NCBI GenBank assembly: GCA_043228905.1
Contig: JBHGNT010000001.1
Span: 29,574,001-29,638,000, forward strand
Source of the DNA: Azolla caroliniana
Taxonomy: Eukaryota; Polypodiophyta
DNA length: 64,000 nt
Direction of reading: 5' to 3'
Shown here: positions 1 to 12,397 of the stretch, one piece after another
Layout: each line of letters begins with the position of its first letter
How positions within the stretch are numbered: the stretch's first letter is position 1
Translations under genes and position numbers: made by a program
The notes under the pieces: generated by a model
The model's input: the letters and a program-made list of their open reading frames with translations, nothing else
What the model was told of the DNA's origin: nothing
Database searches by the model: none

Positions 1-1214
1 TAGTCTGCAAAATTTCACTCTCCCTCGGAATCAGAATCAGAATCAGAAGAACGGACATTCAACCGTAATGGAGAAACAGACTGCAAGTTTTCTATATTTC
101 GCGGGTGCCCCCTCCTCCTCCAACCCCTTTTGGCTTTCCTTATTTCTGTCCGATGCCCTTCCTCGGACCTCAACCCCTACACCGTTATCATTTCATCCCT
201 TACTTCAGAAAAACACATGGAAATTTGAAGTGACCAAGATTAGTCGCTCGTTACCGTTCCAATGATAAGCGGTAGAATATCCATCCGCGCATAGTTTGAT
301 CGGAACAATAATCGGGACTGCAGTCGGATAATGGGATGTCTTGACCGCGCAATCGACTATGTAGACGAGATAGATGAGTAATCGACTTTACTTGTGCCAA
401 ACTTTGGCCCAAGAAGGTTTTTCCTTCATGTACAAAGCACTCGACCTTTCGATACTCTAGCTTCAACAAGTCTAGACATTCTCTACTCTTCATCTTAGTT
501 TATTGCCTTGTGGTTGGCATCTAGTTCATGGCTTTCGGTATAAGCTACATGGCATTAACTTGAATGGGTTTTAACTTTTACCAATTTCTGGTTGACAACC
601 AAGGTTGTGTTAGTAACACTTGGGTTGATATCATATACATTTTTCTTCTCTCCTTTCTGACATAAAATGAATTTAAAATTTTCATTCAAAACATTGATTA
701 TCGTATGACGAGTTGGTCCATAACTCTTCATGGAATTTTTCTATGCTCTCTTGAAATCGTAAATGGTATGTATTTCAATTAGACCGATTATAATGTGCAC
801 AACTTTCTTGATGATGAATCTACACAAAAATATGTGGAAAGATGTGTGTTATTGTCCATGGGTTGAATTTGGGTTCACTAATATATATGTGTGAAAAACT
901 CAATGCATGACAATAACGTGGTTGTAGAAAGTGTGCTATTGGAGAGTAGTATACAATTTTCATAAAAAAAACAGTGCCCAACATTTTTATCTATTGTTTC
1001 CACACTTGCACTATGAGTTTAACCATACCTTTAAAATACAATTCCAAAGTCTTATGTCTCAAACAAAGCATGTTAGATATGTCTACAATACTTAAAAATC
1101 TGCATGGAAATCCCCAACAATATATTCATGTCCATGTATGTTCAGGGAAACCCTCATTGAACTCGACATCATACAATTTTAGCTTTATAGGATATCTCGT
1201 AAACAAACGGCAAG
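1..1214. other. Intergenic DNA, no supported gene
   Basis: AT-rich sequence, apart from a more GC-rich first 200 bases. A 65-residue open frame at 68-265 has no recognisable motif, and I see no splice-consistent continuation. It could be the edge of a gene lying mostly outside the window, but nothing in it supports that strongly. Confidence 0.5.
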
Positions 1215-1615
1215 ATGTACCAGGGTATTTTCAGCAAACAAACGGCCTCCATCAGAATCTATTAAGTTAATATGGCACACATTAATAACTACATTGAGGG
1301 CCCATATATGAGCGGATTGATGGAACACATGATGCTTCAAAATTAATGAGGCTGAATTTCAGAAAACGATGGTGTACTACATCGATGGCTATAGAAATTG
1401 GAGTGGATATACAGTGGTAGTACGTAGTACCGAGATGGTTGTTCTCCCCTCCCATTAGATGATATGAGAAACATGGAGAACAAACATGTGGGCTATTGAG
1501 TGTAAGATAAATAAGTGAGGTAGCCCATGTGGAAGTAGATAATGACTAAAGTTGTGTATTGTATGTCATTTTAACTAATGGGGTATATTCTTATTTGGAA
1601 AAAGAAAAAGAAAAC
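1215..1615 (+). mobile_element. 5'-truncated LINE 3' end
   Basis: Translation of about 1215-1450 on the plus strand, in shifting frames, gives TRVFS, KRPPSESIKLIWHTLITTLRA, FQK and related pieces. These match the C-terminal end of the larger LINE on the minus strand at 4680-6540. The homology continues into the 3' untranslated end: both copies carry TTTTAACTAATGG followed by a TATA/TCTT-rich stretch, here near 1567-1600, and then an A-rich tail (GGAAAAAGAAAAAG). Only the last few hundred bases are present, which is typical of incomplete target-primed reverse transcription. Several stops show it is dead. Confidence 0.75.
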
Positions 1616-4600
1616 AAAAGAATACACATGTGATTCCCTGATTTATACATAAGCCATATTGTATAGTCTTTCTGTAAAAATCTCTTCTAACTAATGGGAA
1701 AGTAGCTCCTTTTTGGGAAATAAAAATATAAATCTGAATTGCATGTAGAAATTTTGTGAGTTAAGTCACAAGAAATAAACAATATGCATACTCTAGAGTC
1801 TAGACTTAATTCATTGCTTCGATCATCTACAATATTCTAACACCTTGAATTATCTAACATAGCTTCACATTTGCATGCAATTAAGCGATTTAGTGGTACA
1901 AAAATGTGACGTGCATTAATTATGGAACTTGGTTTTTTATGATCGAGTAATAATATTATTCAGGGCATTATCATGTATTTCGCATTGTATAATGAATGTA
2001 ATAAAAACCCGAAACCCTTGCAAGGTTTTGGAAAGTGAAATGTAAAGTAATTCTTTACGGAGAGAATTACTATTACCATAATCAAACATGTGAATTATAA
2101 CTCAACTCGTAATTAACTTTCCAAGATTGAATCACAACCCAAATGTTGACCACTTAACATAGGGCCAATATTGGAATATCTCAAATGATCTACTCCACTA
2201 CTCATTCGTAGGAAGAATGCTAAAATCCATTCTAATTCAAAATGTTTTGTCAATGCCAAAACCAAATGTATGATATAAGTTATAACCATCATAGTGTGTA
2301 TTATAAGGCTATAGCCAAGTTAAATATCTATTTATTGCACAAGAAGATGATGAACTATTTATGGCATATTCTTGATAATAATAGGTCAAGTTTGATGTTT
2401 CTGAAGTTCAAGAACTTTGCCAACCAATTTCCCATTTCTTCTAGAGTGTGTGTCTTTCTTCCACATAGCATGAAAAACCGATGAATCCATGGTCAATCAA
2501 GTTGTCATTCTCTTGCATTTGGATACATTTTATTTATAAAAATGTAAGAGCATGAGAGTGTGAGAAAATAATTTGTGGATCGTGACTTTTTTGGACACCT
2601 ATACAACATGTTGGTATATTTTAATTTGGTTGAGTTTTTTAAACTAAAAACTTCTTCTTTTTTCCAAAGAACTAAGAACTAAGAACTTCTTCTTTTTTTC
2701 CAAAAAAAATCTACTTCCCTTAGTTAATAAAAAGTACATATCTAAGGATAATATACAACTCATATGTTACAAGCCACTTTGCATGGCTACAAGAAAACAA
2801 CATGTATAAATGAAGCAACAAAGCCTCAACAATCCCCACAACATGAGCCTCACACAACCCACATTAAGCAAATAACTATTATGTGGCAATATTCCAACCA
2901 TAAATCTAAATTTAGTGACACAATTGTTTCTAATTTATTCATTCCATTCACAAAGTAAACCAAATATTGGCTGATCAAGGTAAATTCCAACCTAGCACCG
3001 AGAAATGATCAAGGTTTAGACAAGAGGACAGAGAAATGATCCTAGCACCGAGAAGGCCACTTATAGTTGACTCTTTTTCAATTGATGAGTACATTTATGA
3101 TGGTGGAGGTGGGTCTATAGGCCTGCAGAACGATGATGGAACAACTCTTCACAAGTCACAAGATGCCTCCGGGGCCTTCTATTCTTATAGGTAGTGGAAA
3201 GTACTTAAGATCCAACAAGGTCACAATTTAGTCAGGAGAGCTTATTCAGTCATGCATCTTGCTTGGGATTAACAATCACTATTCTGTTCTCGAGGACGAT
3301 GGAGTTATCTTCCAACCATATTCTTTTGTTTTAGATGATAAAATCAAGAACCAAAAGGCTGTGCAAATGGAATACTCTATAAAACATATGATGTTGGACC
3401 TTCAAGCAATTGGATTGTAGCTAATATTTATGATAGTGGAAGTCAATATCAAAGGCCACATGTGATAAAGAGGCATATTTGTGCTAAAGTGGATGCCTTC
3501 TCAATGTTTATTTTGAAGGGTAGTGATATGGAACTAAGTGCTAAATTAAAAAGCCTATCACTAGATGCAAGCAGCAGGCTTTGTGTGATTGAACCATCGA
3601 AAAGGCGGGATACTCGGAGATGTTGTTTATATGTTGAGTATGGTCTTCAGTACATGCGAAACAAAATGCGAACATGAAGTTTTCAAACTACCAGCCAGGG
3701 TGGACAACCATGTTGGAGATTGTTTTCACCTTTATATGTGGTCTTCTAGCTCGACGTAGCAAAGGTGTTATTGGCAAGGCTGAGAGTTGTATTCATGGAT
3801 TATAATTATCATTATCTTGCCAAATGCCAAAGCTTATATTTGGTCTAGTTTTGGATAATATATATTTGTGGAGATGAAACAATATTATGTACTATTTGTA
3901 TACTGCCTCTAGCCTTTTATTAATACCAATGGAGCATATGTTTTATAGAAAAAAAAAGTAAACCAAATATAATAATAGATTATAAATAGGACTTTGATAA
4001 ACATTCAAATAGACACAAAGAAGCATATTTGGATAAAAAGGATTTGTTGCTCTCCTTTAAGCCGACATTGGTCTTTTAGACTTCACAACAATGTCTACCA
4101 TCTTGGATGCTTCGTGACGGGTAAAGAGCACATGATTCAAACCATGTTTTGATGATCGCATCCAAAAACTACAAATCTATTTTATCTTATAAGTTGAATG
4201 TGATTGATACACACGTATTGATTCCACATAATACATCTTGCTTCCAAATATTTGTAATATTGCAATTTTTCTAAAATTGAGCATGAGTACTCAAAAGCAC
4301 TATCATGATCTTTGCTCAAATGTCAATTTCCAAGCCCTCTGTCTAGCTACAAGCAAACAATTGAACAACTTGATGAAAATTTAGTTCGGCATGTTTGTAT
4401 CAAGCTATTTTGTGCTCATTGTCAATTGATACGATGCCACATGTTAAATTTAACATGCCATTGAAGTTGCTTGCGTGGCTTGTCTACGATCACTTACATT
4501 AATGTGTATAGCAAAACACAAATTTATAGCGTACATATGTAAGTGGGATGTAAGTCGACCACAATGCTTCCCTCTTCTTTACCTTTATAGAATATCGTAT

Positions 4601-4679
4601 AATATGAAAAAAATCGTATATAGAATATTTTGGAAATGTAGACACGATAAATATATTCTAATAGACTAGCCATGAAAGG
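1616..4679. other. AT-rich intergenic DNA with unassigned coding-like fragments
   Basis: No gene can be supported. Around 3380-3680 on the plus strand there is coding-like sequence broken by stops and frameshifts; the last open part, 3462-3677, is 71 codons with Lys/Arg-rich content. I do not recognise the family, so it may be a decayed gene or transposon piece. The rest is AT-rich with short homopurine runs. Confidence 0.4.
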
Positions 4680-6540
4680 TAAAGAAGGGGGAAAAAAGAG
4701 TATAATCCATTAGTTAAAATATACACAAACTCGATCCCTTTCTCGAGTAGGCCATGCCAAGACTATCCTATCCTACATAAGAGATCTCGCTTATTTATCT
4801 TACACTTTCACATATGTCTCTAGCCATCCTTTCATACACTTCACCGACATTCACTATCCCACATGCCATGTCTTTCACGCCCCTCGTTCAACTATTGGGA
4901 GGGGGGAACAACCATCTGGGTATTTCATACTTCCATAGTATATCCATTCCATTTGCTGCAGCCATCGGTGTAGTACACCATCGCTTTTGAAAATTCAACC
5001 TCATTAGTTCTGCAACATCATCAGTACCATCAATCCGCTCATATTGAGCTCTTAGTGTAGTTATTAATGTGTGCCAGATAAGCTTAATCGATTCAGCTGG
5101 AGAGCGTTTGTGTGTTGAAAATACCCTGGTACACCTTGATGTCCATATACACCATATAGTAATGGGGGCAAGCAACGTCCAAAGATCTCTAAGTTTGATT
5201 CTGTGCACAAGCTGTAGGTACCCTGTTGTTAGTGATCAACCGAACAATGTCATTCTCCCATCTGTACTGAGCATTGCATGTGATATCGTATTTCGCCACA
5301 TCATCCTCAAGACAAATCCAGCAAGCATGTCCCCAGTCGAGGGTGAACGAACTAGAGGCATGGCAAAGCAAACGTAGTGCCCTTCACCATATAGCCACTG
5401 CCTCACGACATTCCCATAGACAATGGGAAATGCTTTATATCTATCCACATGCAATACATCTAGGGTCTACATTGGGGCCTTTACCCCAAGTCCCTACCGA
5501 CAAGGCTCTATGTGCAATAAGCCATAAGCACGTCATTATCTTGCGGTCATATCTATCATGCCATATCATTTTCCAGAATTTATCTAGTCTCATTTCACTA
5601 ATGCCCTCCTGTATCCAAAATTTCTTTGCCGCAATCTTGTCGTGTTCTTGTTCTAGAATAATTTGCCTCCCAATCCTCGTGTTATACCTGAAAAATTGAA
5701 CCAACTTTTCCCCATCAGTTTGTCCTTGTGTTCTCCAAAAATACATCGTTGGGTCCCATGATAATTGATCCAAATGCCCTTCTACATGCCAACACATTGT
5801 CGCCGGTGTGATATCCCTTGGCTTAGGGTCAATAATCATATTCTTGCCATTTTTTGCAATCGGCCTAATTGGCCTTTCTCTTTGAAAGGCTGATTGCTCA
5901 ACTCTTACCATTCTGTGCTCTAGTTTGTAGTAGCATACCTCATTTGATTCTACTTTCATTCCCTCAATGCCAATTAAAACAATTTTCAGCATCTATAAGT
6001 CCTGTCCACACAATTTCAGAGGTTGTTACTTCTTCCTCTTCCAAGGTATTCCTATAGCATGCAATAACATCTGTAATTCTCTTGAGCATGCCTTTACCCC
6101 TGCTTATTCTCCATATTCTAGCCTTTTGAGTGCCCACCTCATTGGACAAAAACCTCTCCCACTCCACTAATGCATTCCCTTGGGCATTGATTAACTCAGC
6201 CCATTTGAAATCGGCTTTTTGTCCTATCATCAACCCATCCACATCTCTAATCAATGGGTTCCACACAATTGGCATGCACATCCGCGCATATGCATCATTT
6301 CTCCACCTACATGTGATCCCCTTTCTGATTTCTTGCCATGCTTTCATAATTCCAATAGCACAAAGACTTTGCATACTTCCCCAATATTTGGGTCTCATTT
6401 ATGGCACAAAGCCCCAAAATGGGTTGCTTGGCCAACGTCCACCTTGTCTCAGCAACCACATCTTCCATCTACGTTGCCATAGAACTTTCCAAGGTGCCTC
6501 AGGAGGTTGTAGGCTCCTTGCATACTGAATGGAGTGTGAC
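4680..6540 (-). mobile_element. L1-type LINE remnant (RT C-terminal part, zf-RVT domain, 3' end)
   Basis: On the minus strand, open frames at 6398-5964, 5992-5441, 5454-5236 and 5208-4888 together read as the C-terminal third of a plant LINE polyprotein. The first frame continues upstream past a stop near 6400 to about 6540 (WKVLWQRRWKMWLLRQGG, then WPSNPFWGF). The middle frame has the conserved zf-RVT pattern: FWKMIWHDRYDRKIMTCLW, then a Cys pair (CIACG). The last frame ends in the LIWHTLITTLRAQYERIDG block shared with the copy at 1215. The 3' untranslated end near 4700 carries the same TTTTAACTAATGG motif. Frameshifts and stops make it non-functional. The endonuclease and RT palm are absent. 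Confidence 0.8.
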
Positions 6541-6691
6541 AAACATATAATTTAGAGCATGTTTCACGTAAGAGTTCATCCAATTGTATTTCTTCTTGGA
6601 ATTTGTAAGTTCGAATGTGAATAACACACTAAAATGAATCTCCATTGCATTTTTTCTAATGATATGTCATATTCCCGTATCATTGAATTTA

Positions 6692-6974
6692 GGGAAAAGT
6701 ACCAGGATACCCCTGGAAGTTCCAAATTTACCAAATTAATCCTATGTCCAAAACAATACACTTTATAAAGTAATTATACACTCAAATCTACAAGCCCTAT
6801 TTGCCAAAGATGGAAGAAATGGACCCGAACTAGCCCTATTTACCAAAGATTTGAGTGTATAATTACTTTATAAAGTGTATTTTTTTGGACATAGGGGTAG
6901 TTTGGTAAATTTGGAACTTCTAGGGGCATTCTGGTAAATAGACGAACTTCCATGGGTATCCTGGTACTTTTCCC
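6692..6974. mobile_element. Mutator-type MITE, 283 bp, with 9-bp TSD
   Basis: The two ends are exact inverted repeats, GGGAAAAGTACCAGGATACC at 6692 and its complement ending at 6974. They are flanked by perfect 9-bp direct repeats TTGAATTTA at 6683-6691 and 6975-6983. A 9-bp duplication with G-starting long inverted repeats is the hallmark of Mutator-like elements. The arms pair over most of the element: the block ending CACTTTATAAAGTAATTATA recurs inverted around 6850-6880. The right arm carries about 30 extra bases. There is no coding capacity. The near-complete palindrome would fold into a long hairpin if transcribed. Confidence 0.92.
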
Positions 6975-8584
6975 TTGAATTTATCATAGGATAATATGTA
7001 TACACAAAGTGTGATCATATTTGGGTATAATTATGGCCATATTTGAATGGTAGCTTGACCATATGTGGGTATTAACATAAGTAGACAACTCATCAATGTG
7101 TCCTTCGCGAGAGTTACACACCAATTTCATGTCAAAAGTATTTGGTCCACTAAACCATTTATACACCCATACGATGTCTTGGAGAAACAACATTGTGTTT
7201 ACATGTTGACAATAAAGAATTAGGCAACGTATTGCTCATGAAGCTAATATAATGTTTATGTTTTTGAATACACTTTATGTGTTCATTAATACATTGTTTC
7301 ACAATTTTAGCTTTGCTTCAGTAAATGCAATTTTTAATATGCGTTCATAGGCTAGATGTGAGACTTCCAGTATTTCACATACATAATTAAAAGTGTCATG
7401 TAGAAACCAAGCTTTTTTTGTTATGGGGTGGCCCATGTAAACATTTGGACATTCCAAGCTGCTTGCAATGAATCAAGTAATTACATAACATATATTATCA
7501 CCCAAACACTTCACTATTTAATATAATTCAAACAACTACGGAATGAGAATAACAAAAGATTCCTACACCATTTGGCGACAAAATGGTTGTCTCATTTAGT
7601 GTTCATGATTTGACTCTACACCTTACCAGGAGACACATGTGCCCAATTGTTATGACTGTTAATGATAATTCATACCCTACTCCCCTTCACCTATGACTTT
7701 ACCTAAATGCGTTGAAGTGGGGAGGTTTGGGCAATATATGCTTGGTGTCTCGTTTCAAGGTGAAATGAATAAGACTAGATATACTTAACATGGTAATTCT
7801 GTAAGATTCAGGAATAATAATTCCCCCTCTTCAAATGACTTTAATTAATGAATATGTAAATGACTTTAACACATTAGACCCAACTATCAAATCCCATATG
7901 ACTAGTATGTTTATCTCAATGACATAGTTTGTATTTTTTATTTTGAAGATAATTGTACATTAATATTGAATATGTTTCATATGTACTAGGGCCCATTTTT
8001 ATAAAGTGCGCATTTTCAAACATGAATTGAACTTGGATTTAGTATTTTTTATCGTATCTTTATATTCATACCTTGAGTCAAATAGCACTGCTCCTTAAGG
8101 ATCTTGAGCTAATGGACTTTGTCCCATCATCAAAGTCAAGATTGTGCAGTGTTCCAAAAAGAGGCAATGATCGATGTGACTTTAAAGAAAATATTCCATT
8201 ATTTCTCTCATGAATGGGGTCTTAGAGATTATCGATTTTATGTCCAATGAATAAACTTTACTCTTAAGTGTTGATCCATCTTATACTAATATAACAATAT
8301 TTTCATTGAGCGTGAAAAGTATAGCCTTATTTCTAAAGCATTTCCTATCTATACAAAAGTTGTTCACACCTAAAATTGCACTAAGTGTCACGACGCATAG
8401 GTATGCATAATCATGTAAGCATCTTTGTTTTTATTTCATTGATAGATCATATATAGTATACGATGCATAGGGTTAGGTTGATTTCATTCTTCCTAACAAG
8501 ACAACAACAATTTAAAATTCATGCCTTGCACTTATGGTGCTAACATTCATTTATTTGCTATCGATTGTGACTTTTCGACAAATT

Positions 8585-8749
8585 AATTGTTTATGATTTA
8601 GTGGTTTTTTTCCCAAAAAAAAATCTTTATCTATAGAGATAGAGTTCCATTTGCCAAGTTCCCCAAATCAATTGTTTATGATTTAGTGGGTTCTTTTAAA
8701 AAATTACTATTTATTTTGTTGAGATAGAGTTCCATTCACCAGGTTCAAT
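8585..8749. repeat. Tandem duplication, ~80-bp unit
   Basis: Unit 1 (8585-8669) and unit 2 (8670-8749) share AATTGTTTATGATTTAGTGG at their starts and GAGATAGAGTTCCATT near their ends. The middles diverge in length. Confidence 0.8.
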
Positions 8750-9267
8750 GCCCTTTAATACGGCATGATTTCTTATATTTACCAAATTAACTATGCAACA
8801 AGGGGTAAGAATAGCCAACGAAAATCTTTGGAGCAACCCTATTGGCTGCCACGTTCTTGTAACTTGAATGAAATTGAGTAATCAAGTGTAGTGCACTTAT
8901 ACATTGAAGGTATGTATTAGAAGTGCATGATATTTCCTCAAGCAGTATATTGCCAAATATTTATGGCCTCCCAAATGATAAAATATTTCACAAACTCACA
9001 ATGAAAGACATTTTTCTTTGATCATGTGTGCAATGAAAATGGTTTGACACTTGTCTAATCATAGGACATCAACAAACATTTGCAATAAGAAGCATAATGT
9101 ATGACCCCCAAACTTTTTACAATTGATATGGCTTCAAGGTGATTGAATAATCTGGGCATTATGGTACATGGGTGAAGAGAAGTGGAAAGCCCCATTAATA
9201 AAGTGGGTCTATTATTATGAATATACCAAGTTGAGTAATTCCCTTGAGTTGTGTTGTGAATAAAATT

Positions 9268-9680
9268 CCTTCTGCATTATTTTAGACGTGTTTGTATCAA
9301 GTACTACCAGCATTTTATTTTAGTTGGGAAGTATTGTGCATACCATTTCTCAAGACATAAGGGTGACAAAAGGAACCTTTAAATTCTCAGCCAGTTTTCT
9401 AAGTGATTGTCAAATGACCCTAAGAAATGATGCACCTTCTTTGACCATATATCTTTCTTTTTTTCAGAATATTTATGCATGCAATTCTCTTAAGATGCTT
9501 TGTAAACAAAATCTTTTGCATTATTTCAAATGCGTTTGTACCATGTACTACCAACATTTCATCTTAGTTGGCAAGTATTCATTTCTCTAGCCAATGGTTG
9601 TGAGTGGTGAAGGACCCTAACAAACAATATACCTTCTTAGATCATATGTCACATTTCAGAATATTTATGCATGCATAGCC
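9268..9680. repeat. Diverged tandem duplication, ~240-bp unit
   Basis: The block from 9270 (TGCATTATTT, a TGTTTGTA-type segment, GTACTACCA) recurs from 9512 with the same order of words. A downstream block (ACCTTCTT, then CAGAATATTTATGCATGCA) occurs near 9435-9482 and again near 9631-9676. The copies differ by many substitutions and indels, so the duplication is old. Confidence 0.7.
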
Positions 9681-11733
9681 AATAATTCAACATTTGGTAG
9701 ATAGACATAATCTATTCCATACATACAATAGATTGTCTTCCATTTTCTAGTATGCATAGTGAATGTAAGATAAAACACCCCCCCCCCCTACACATTTTCT
9801 CTATTGGCTCTTATTAAATAAATCTTTGAATGAGCAATTGCATTCTAAGTTCTTGAAGATACTATTCATAAAGTTTTTAAACCTTTAGAAAACTACAATC
9901 TCACATCTCAAGTTTTTTAAAGCATTCTAAGTCGATCCTCGTTTCTTCCTCTAACAAAATTGTGTGTGTATGCTATTTTGTTTCCTATAGAGTTGTTTAT
10001 GCTATGTATGTTCATCAATTGTCACTCCTACAACATATTTCCATAAAAGTTTATCCACAACAACATATCAAATTTCAACTCATAAAAAACTATATTAACA
10101 TCCTTCACTTTTATATTATGAAATAAGTTATTACCAACTAATCAGTCTATGACTTACAAGATAAATTAAAATAAGAAGAGCTAGTAAGCTCCAAAATCCT
10201 TTTAGTGACTAATAGGTAGCTTCAAATAAGATACATATGTTAGAGTTTGAGCAATGGAGAAAAGGTAATACCCAAGCTAAATATATAACTTTCCTATGAA
10301 TGTTTGTTGGGGATGAGTGACATTTACCAACTAGAGGGTTAATGTACCACAAACCTCTCAAAAATAACACGTGACACTAACGAAAAGAGGCAAACTACAT
10401 CGCATTGCAAGTCTCGTGGTTGCAACAACATTTAAACTTGTGTACCTTTGATTGCATATTCAAATTGATCTCGCTTGGTTAAATATTCATTATTATCTCG
10501 CCGGTCTTAATGTCATCGCATTTATGTTCTTAATTAAAGATTCTCCATAGCAACCACAAGGTTCGAAATTGAAACTCGCTTATAGTGCATATATTTAACA
10601 TTGTAAAGGAACCACACGTAGTTGCAATCGAGCTTGCGGTTCGTGGACATGGGCATAATTGAATCAATCCCATCTTATCGAAGAACCTTGGAATAGAGGT
10701 AATTAAGTAATAGATTTCTATCATTATAATATGAACCAATGCATGTGGTTTATTAAAATTACTACATTTGCTCAAGGCTTATTAGAGGACATACAATTTA
10801 TAATCATGCCTCTTAGAATAGAAATACATCAATCCAATGTTAATACGTAAGCATGTCCTATCCACTCTGAAGTAAATTTGTAAAGCCATATTTGAAGGAG
10901 AAACTATAAGCTTGCATGTTGTTGGGTAAGATGAAATTGTGATTTCTAAAAAGGAAATTCAATGCCATGTTTTATGAAGAAACCAAACATATGAAACTTT
11001 GCTATGACAATTAACAATCTAGGTTGTAAATAATGTTGTTCTCGTAATACGTCACACATTGTTTGCAATTAGGATTCTATTTTTTATTTTCAAATATTGT
11101 TTTAATGATTTGGCATCCACGAATGACAACCATTTGCAACCTTACCCATGTTTATAGTAAGCTCTTTGGATGATGTGATCCACTCGCAATGACCGGATAT
11201 TTGCTCACTCTTGCATTTGATCCTTATTGACATTTTCAAAACTCCCTACAAAAATCCTTTGTATGCTTACATGTTCCTAGGACACTGACTTGCACATCTA
11301 TGTCTCTTCTTTTGATACCTTTTTATGTCATTGCCTTTTCAAAATTCTTTGTGGGTTTTTGCTGCAAATTGAGGGTAGAAAACAAATGTGTATGAGCATA
11401 TATGTATGCCTAGCATATTACTAGAAAACAAGTGTGTGTATCTACAAACAACCGAACATGTTTATGTACATGGTAATGGGAGTAAAATGATAAATTCAAT
11501 TATTTGATACCCATGGATCAACAAATCCAAGTCCTTTCCACCCATGATCGATTCTCATGAATTGTGGTGTTCATTTTCCACTTTACTTTCTTCTAGGAGC
11601 TAGTTATCGATATAAATTAATGACATTACTTTTCTCAAAGTTAAAATGGAACGAAAGAAGGAAAAGAAAAGGTGGTGAGATGAAGACAAAGTTATATCAA
11701 TGTGTGACCACATCAAAGAGCTTTCATATATAC

Positions 11734-11740
<7 letters not shown>

Positions 11741-11784
<44 letters not shown>

Positions 11785-11808
11785 ACAATATACACACACA
11801 CACACACA
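11741..11808. repeat. (TG)n followed by inverted (CA)n
   Basis: About 20 TG units at 11741-11781 are followed after a short AT spacer by about 8 CA units at 11792-11808, so the two tracts can pair as a hairpin. It sits about 100 bp upstream of the transporter start codon, in the promoter or 5' leader. Confidence 0.9.
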
Positions 11809-11903
11809 TGCAATGAAACTTCATGTATATAACTCATGAAGAGACAAATATAACTCAAGAGTTAAACTTTGTTCCAAAGACTTTAATTAATATATGTGTG
11901 ACT

Positions 11904-12347
11904 ATGATGGATCTTGAGAAGGCAATTGATCATCAAGCAATTAGCTCTCACCATGTTAATAATGATCTCAACTCCGCCCGCTACATCAACAAAGGAGGAT
12001 GGAAGGCATCTTGCTTAATCCTAAGTTAGCCTAACTTCCTCTCCATTCATTCATTCATTTACATTTACCATGAAGTAATTGAACTCTCCAATCATCATTA
12101 AATTTGCTCATGTAACTATGTTTTCAATTACATAAGCACTCCAATTAATCTCTCACCCCACACTTTCCCCCCAACCCCCCACATAATCATCGTTCATATG
12201 TCAATATGCTTTTCCAATGTTAAGTTTCACCACCTTGTCTATGCATGTTTTTTGCAACAGATAGAATCGGGTGTTGATACTAGACCTTATCCTGAGTAGT
12301 TGTTGCCTTCATAGGCTTGGACCTAGATCATATACATATTGGTGGCT

Positions 12348-12397
<50 letters not shown>

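Larger units (their letters stand above)
6984..11740. other. Gene-poor AT-rich intergenic DNA
   Basis: No open frame here resembles a known protein, and the longest are under 100 codons. It contains two diverged tandem duplications (listed separately) and a C-tract near 9778-9788. The last part, next to the transporter start, is likely its promoter region. Confidence 0.5.

Noticed and set aside
3380-3680. Coding-like fragment on the plus strand
   Set aside because: Stops and frame changes, and no recognisable domain; left unassigned.
5274-6528. Several plus-strand open frames of 90-140 codons
   Set aside because: Antisense shadows of the minus-strand LINE.
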